Assembly (NCBI GenBank): GCA_938004075.1
Contig: CALKWP010000135.1
Location: 1-5,703 of the forward strand
Length of the DNA stretch: 5,703 nt
Reading direction: 5' to 3'
Source of the DNA: an uncultured Methanomassiliicoccales archaeon
GTDB taxonomy: Archaea; Thermoplasmatota; Thermoplasmata; SG8-5
Part shown: positions 5,372 through 5,703 of the stretch, piece by piece
Layout of the letters: each line of letters begins with the position of its first letter
How positions within the stretch are numbered: position 1 is the first letter of the stretch
Translations under genes and position numbers: made by a program
The notes under the pieces: generated by a model
What the model was told of the DNA's origin: nothing
The model's database searches: none
The model's input: only the letters and a program-made list of their open reading frames with translations

Positions 5372-5518
5372 GCCGAAACTATCACAACAACCAGGACGCC
5401 ATTATGGGCCTGGGGCGCGCTGGTCGCGGCAATAGTGCTGGGCCTGGTGGCTGCAATCGCCATTCTGAAGGGCGGGAAGAAGCCGGAGGAACCTTCGGAG
5501 CCCGCTGAGCCAGCCTGA
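5372..5518 (+). CDS. Putative single-pass membrane microprotein (start unclear)
   Basis: After the DUF99 stop at 5369-5371 the same frame stays open for 48 codons to a TGA at 5516-5518. It encodes a polar start (AETITTTRTP), one convincing membrane helix (about residues 11-32, LWAWGALVAA onward), then a KGGKK positive cluster and an acidic, proline-rich tail (PEEPSEPAEPA). The other two frames encode nothing similar. No ATG, GTG or TTG precedes the helix in this frame. A GTG at 5368 overlaps the DUF99 stop (GTGA junction), with GAGG at 5358-5361 six bases upstream, but reads a different frame that gives a 46-residue unhydrophobic product. Skipping one base, for example in AAA at 5376-5378, would give MSRTITTTRTP and then the helix. 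So a one-base assembly error, a +1 frameshift, a non-standard start or stop readthrough are all possible. Function unknown. Confidence 0.5.
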   Translation, partial: AETITTTRTPLWAWGALVAAIVLGLVAAIAILKGGKKPEEPSEPAEPA

Positions 5519-5530
5519 TGATACTGATAC
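5519..5530 (+). repeat. Tandem TGATAC hexamer upstream of the HicB-like promoter
   Basis: TGATACTGATAC is a perfect two-copy direct repeat ending ten bases upstream of the TATA box at 5541. It sits where an archaeal activator or repressor could bind, but two copies of six bases may be chance. Confidence 0.3.
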
Positions 5531-5540
5531 CCCGTAATGC

Positions 5541-5548
5541 TTATATAC
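5541..5548 (+). promoter_or_regulatory. TATA box, leaderless promoter of the HicB-like gene
   Basis: TTATATAC is the best archaeal TATA match in the window. Its last A in TTATATA (5547) is 24 nt before the ATG at 5571. No Shine-Dalgarno-like sequence lies in between, so the message is probably leaderless. Confidence 0.8.
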
Positions 5549-5570
5549 AGCTTCTCGCCTATTCACAGAT

Positions 5571-5703
5571 ATGACAAAGCTGAAGATAGTCGTGGAGAAG
5601 CATTCCGATGGCTATGTGGCATACCCTTTAGGTCTGAAAGGTGTGGTTGTGGGGGACGGAGACACCTATGAGGAAGCTCTAGCTAACGTGAGATCGGCCA
5701 TAA
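5571..5703 (+). CDS. HicB-like antitoxin domain protein (UPF0150), 5' part only
   Basis: The first 44 codons of a gene cut by the window edge. The product opens MTKLKIVVEKHSDGYVAYP and continues LKGVVVGDGDTYEEALANVRSAI. This is the HicB/UPF0150 pattern: two strands around a DGYVAY turn, then a G-x-G-DTYEEAL motif leading into a helix. In toxin-antitoxin pairs HicB neutralises the mRNA-cleaving toxin HicA and often represses its own promoter through a C-terminal DNA-binding domain, which would lie outside the window. Many archaeal genomes carry solitary HicB-like genes, and no hicA is visible upstream here, so a full toxin-antitoxin pair cannot be claimed. Separate promoter from the preceding operon. 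Confidence 0.85.
   Translation, partial: MTKLKIVVEKHSDGYVAYPLGLKGVVVGDGDTYEEALANVRSAI

Noticed and set aside
5368..5508. 46-residue frame from the GTG overlapping the DUF99 stop
   Set aside because: The product is rich in G, R and N with no hydrophobic core, whereas the neighbouring frame encodes a clean membrane helix. The GTG may still be the start if a one-base shift follows.
5518..5574. 18-codon ORF bridging the microprotein stop and the HicB-like ATG
   Set aside because: It spans the TATA box and has no ribosome site; the TGATG and ATGA overlaps are likely chance.
1..5703. CRISPR arrays, tRNA or rRNA genes, insertion sequences
   Set aside because: No regularly spaced repeats, tRNA-like cloverleaf, rRNA signature or transposase motifs were seen on reading both strands.

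Overview
The window looks like the end of a metagenome-assembled contig from an archaeon, most likely a euryarchaeal or Thermoplasmatota-type lineage; the phylum is a guess from gene content. The archaeal call rests on an archaeal-type aspartyl-tRNA synthetase, a type-2 (archaeal/eukaryotic) peptidyl-tRNA hydrolase, a DUF99/UPF0215 protein, a DUF1616-like membrane protein, and archaeal TATA boxes whose last A lies 24-26 nt before several start codons (leaderless transcripts). Genes inside operons instead carry Shine-Dalgarno-like sites. The DNA is moderately GC-rich and gene-dense, with no gene-free stretch over 300 bases.

Layout. Bases 1-47 are not genomic: they are the inner end of an Illumina P7/TruSeq adapter, with its sample index, left on the contig end. 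They truncate aspS, which runs on the minus strand from 471 and is cut after about 141 residues. A divergent promoter region (472-569) separates aspS from a 75-residue uncharacterised small protein (570-797), followed after 30 nt by a two-domain GNAT acetyltransferase (828-1823). A monocistronic-looking gene (1867-2847) encodes a prokaryotic pentameric ligand-gated ion channel (Cys-loop receptor superfamily), with signal peptide, extracellular beta domain and four membrane helices. A tight plus-strand operon starts at 2896: RNase Z, a DUF1616-like membrane protein with a charged helical tail, peptidyl-tRNA hydrolase 2 and a DUF99 protein. Right after the DUF99 stop lies an unlisted open frame for a single-pass membrane microprotein (5372-5518) with no ordinary in-frame start. 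The window closes with the first 44 codons of a HicB/UPF0150-like protein under a clear leaderless promoter.

How the genes fit together. AspRS, RNase Z and Pth2 all act on tRNA (charging, 3'-end maturation, rescue of stalled peptidyl-tRNA), so the right half is essentially a tRNA-metabolism operon that also carries two membrane proteins of unknown role. The most notable single gene is the channel: its pore-lining helix resembles the anion-type (R0'/G2'/G4') pattern, lacks the acidic selectivity residue of GLIC and nicotinic receptors, and its extracellular domain seems shorter than that of GLIC.
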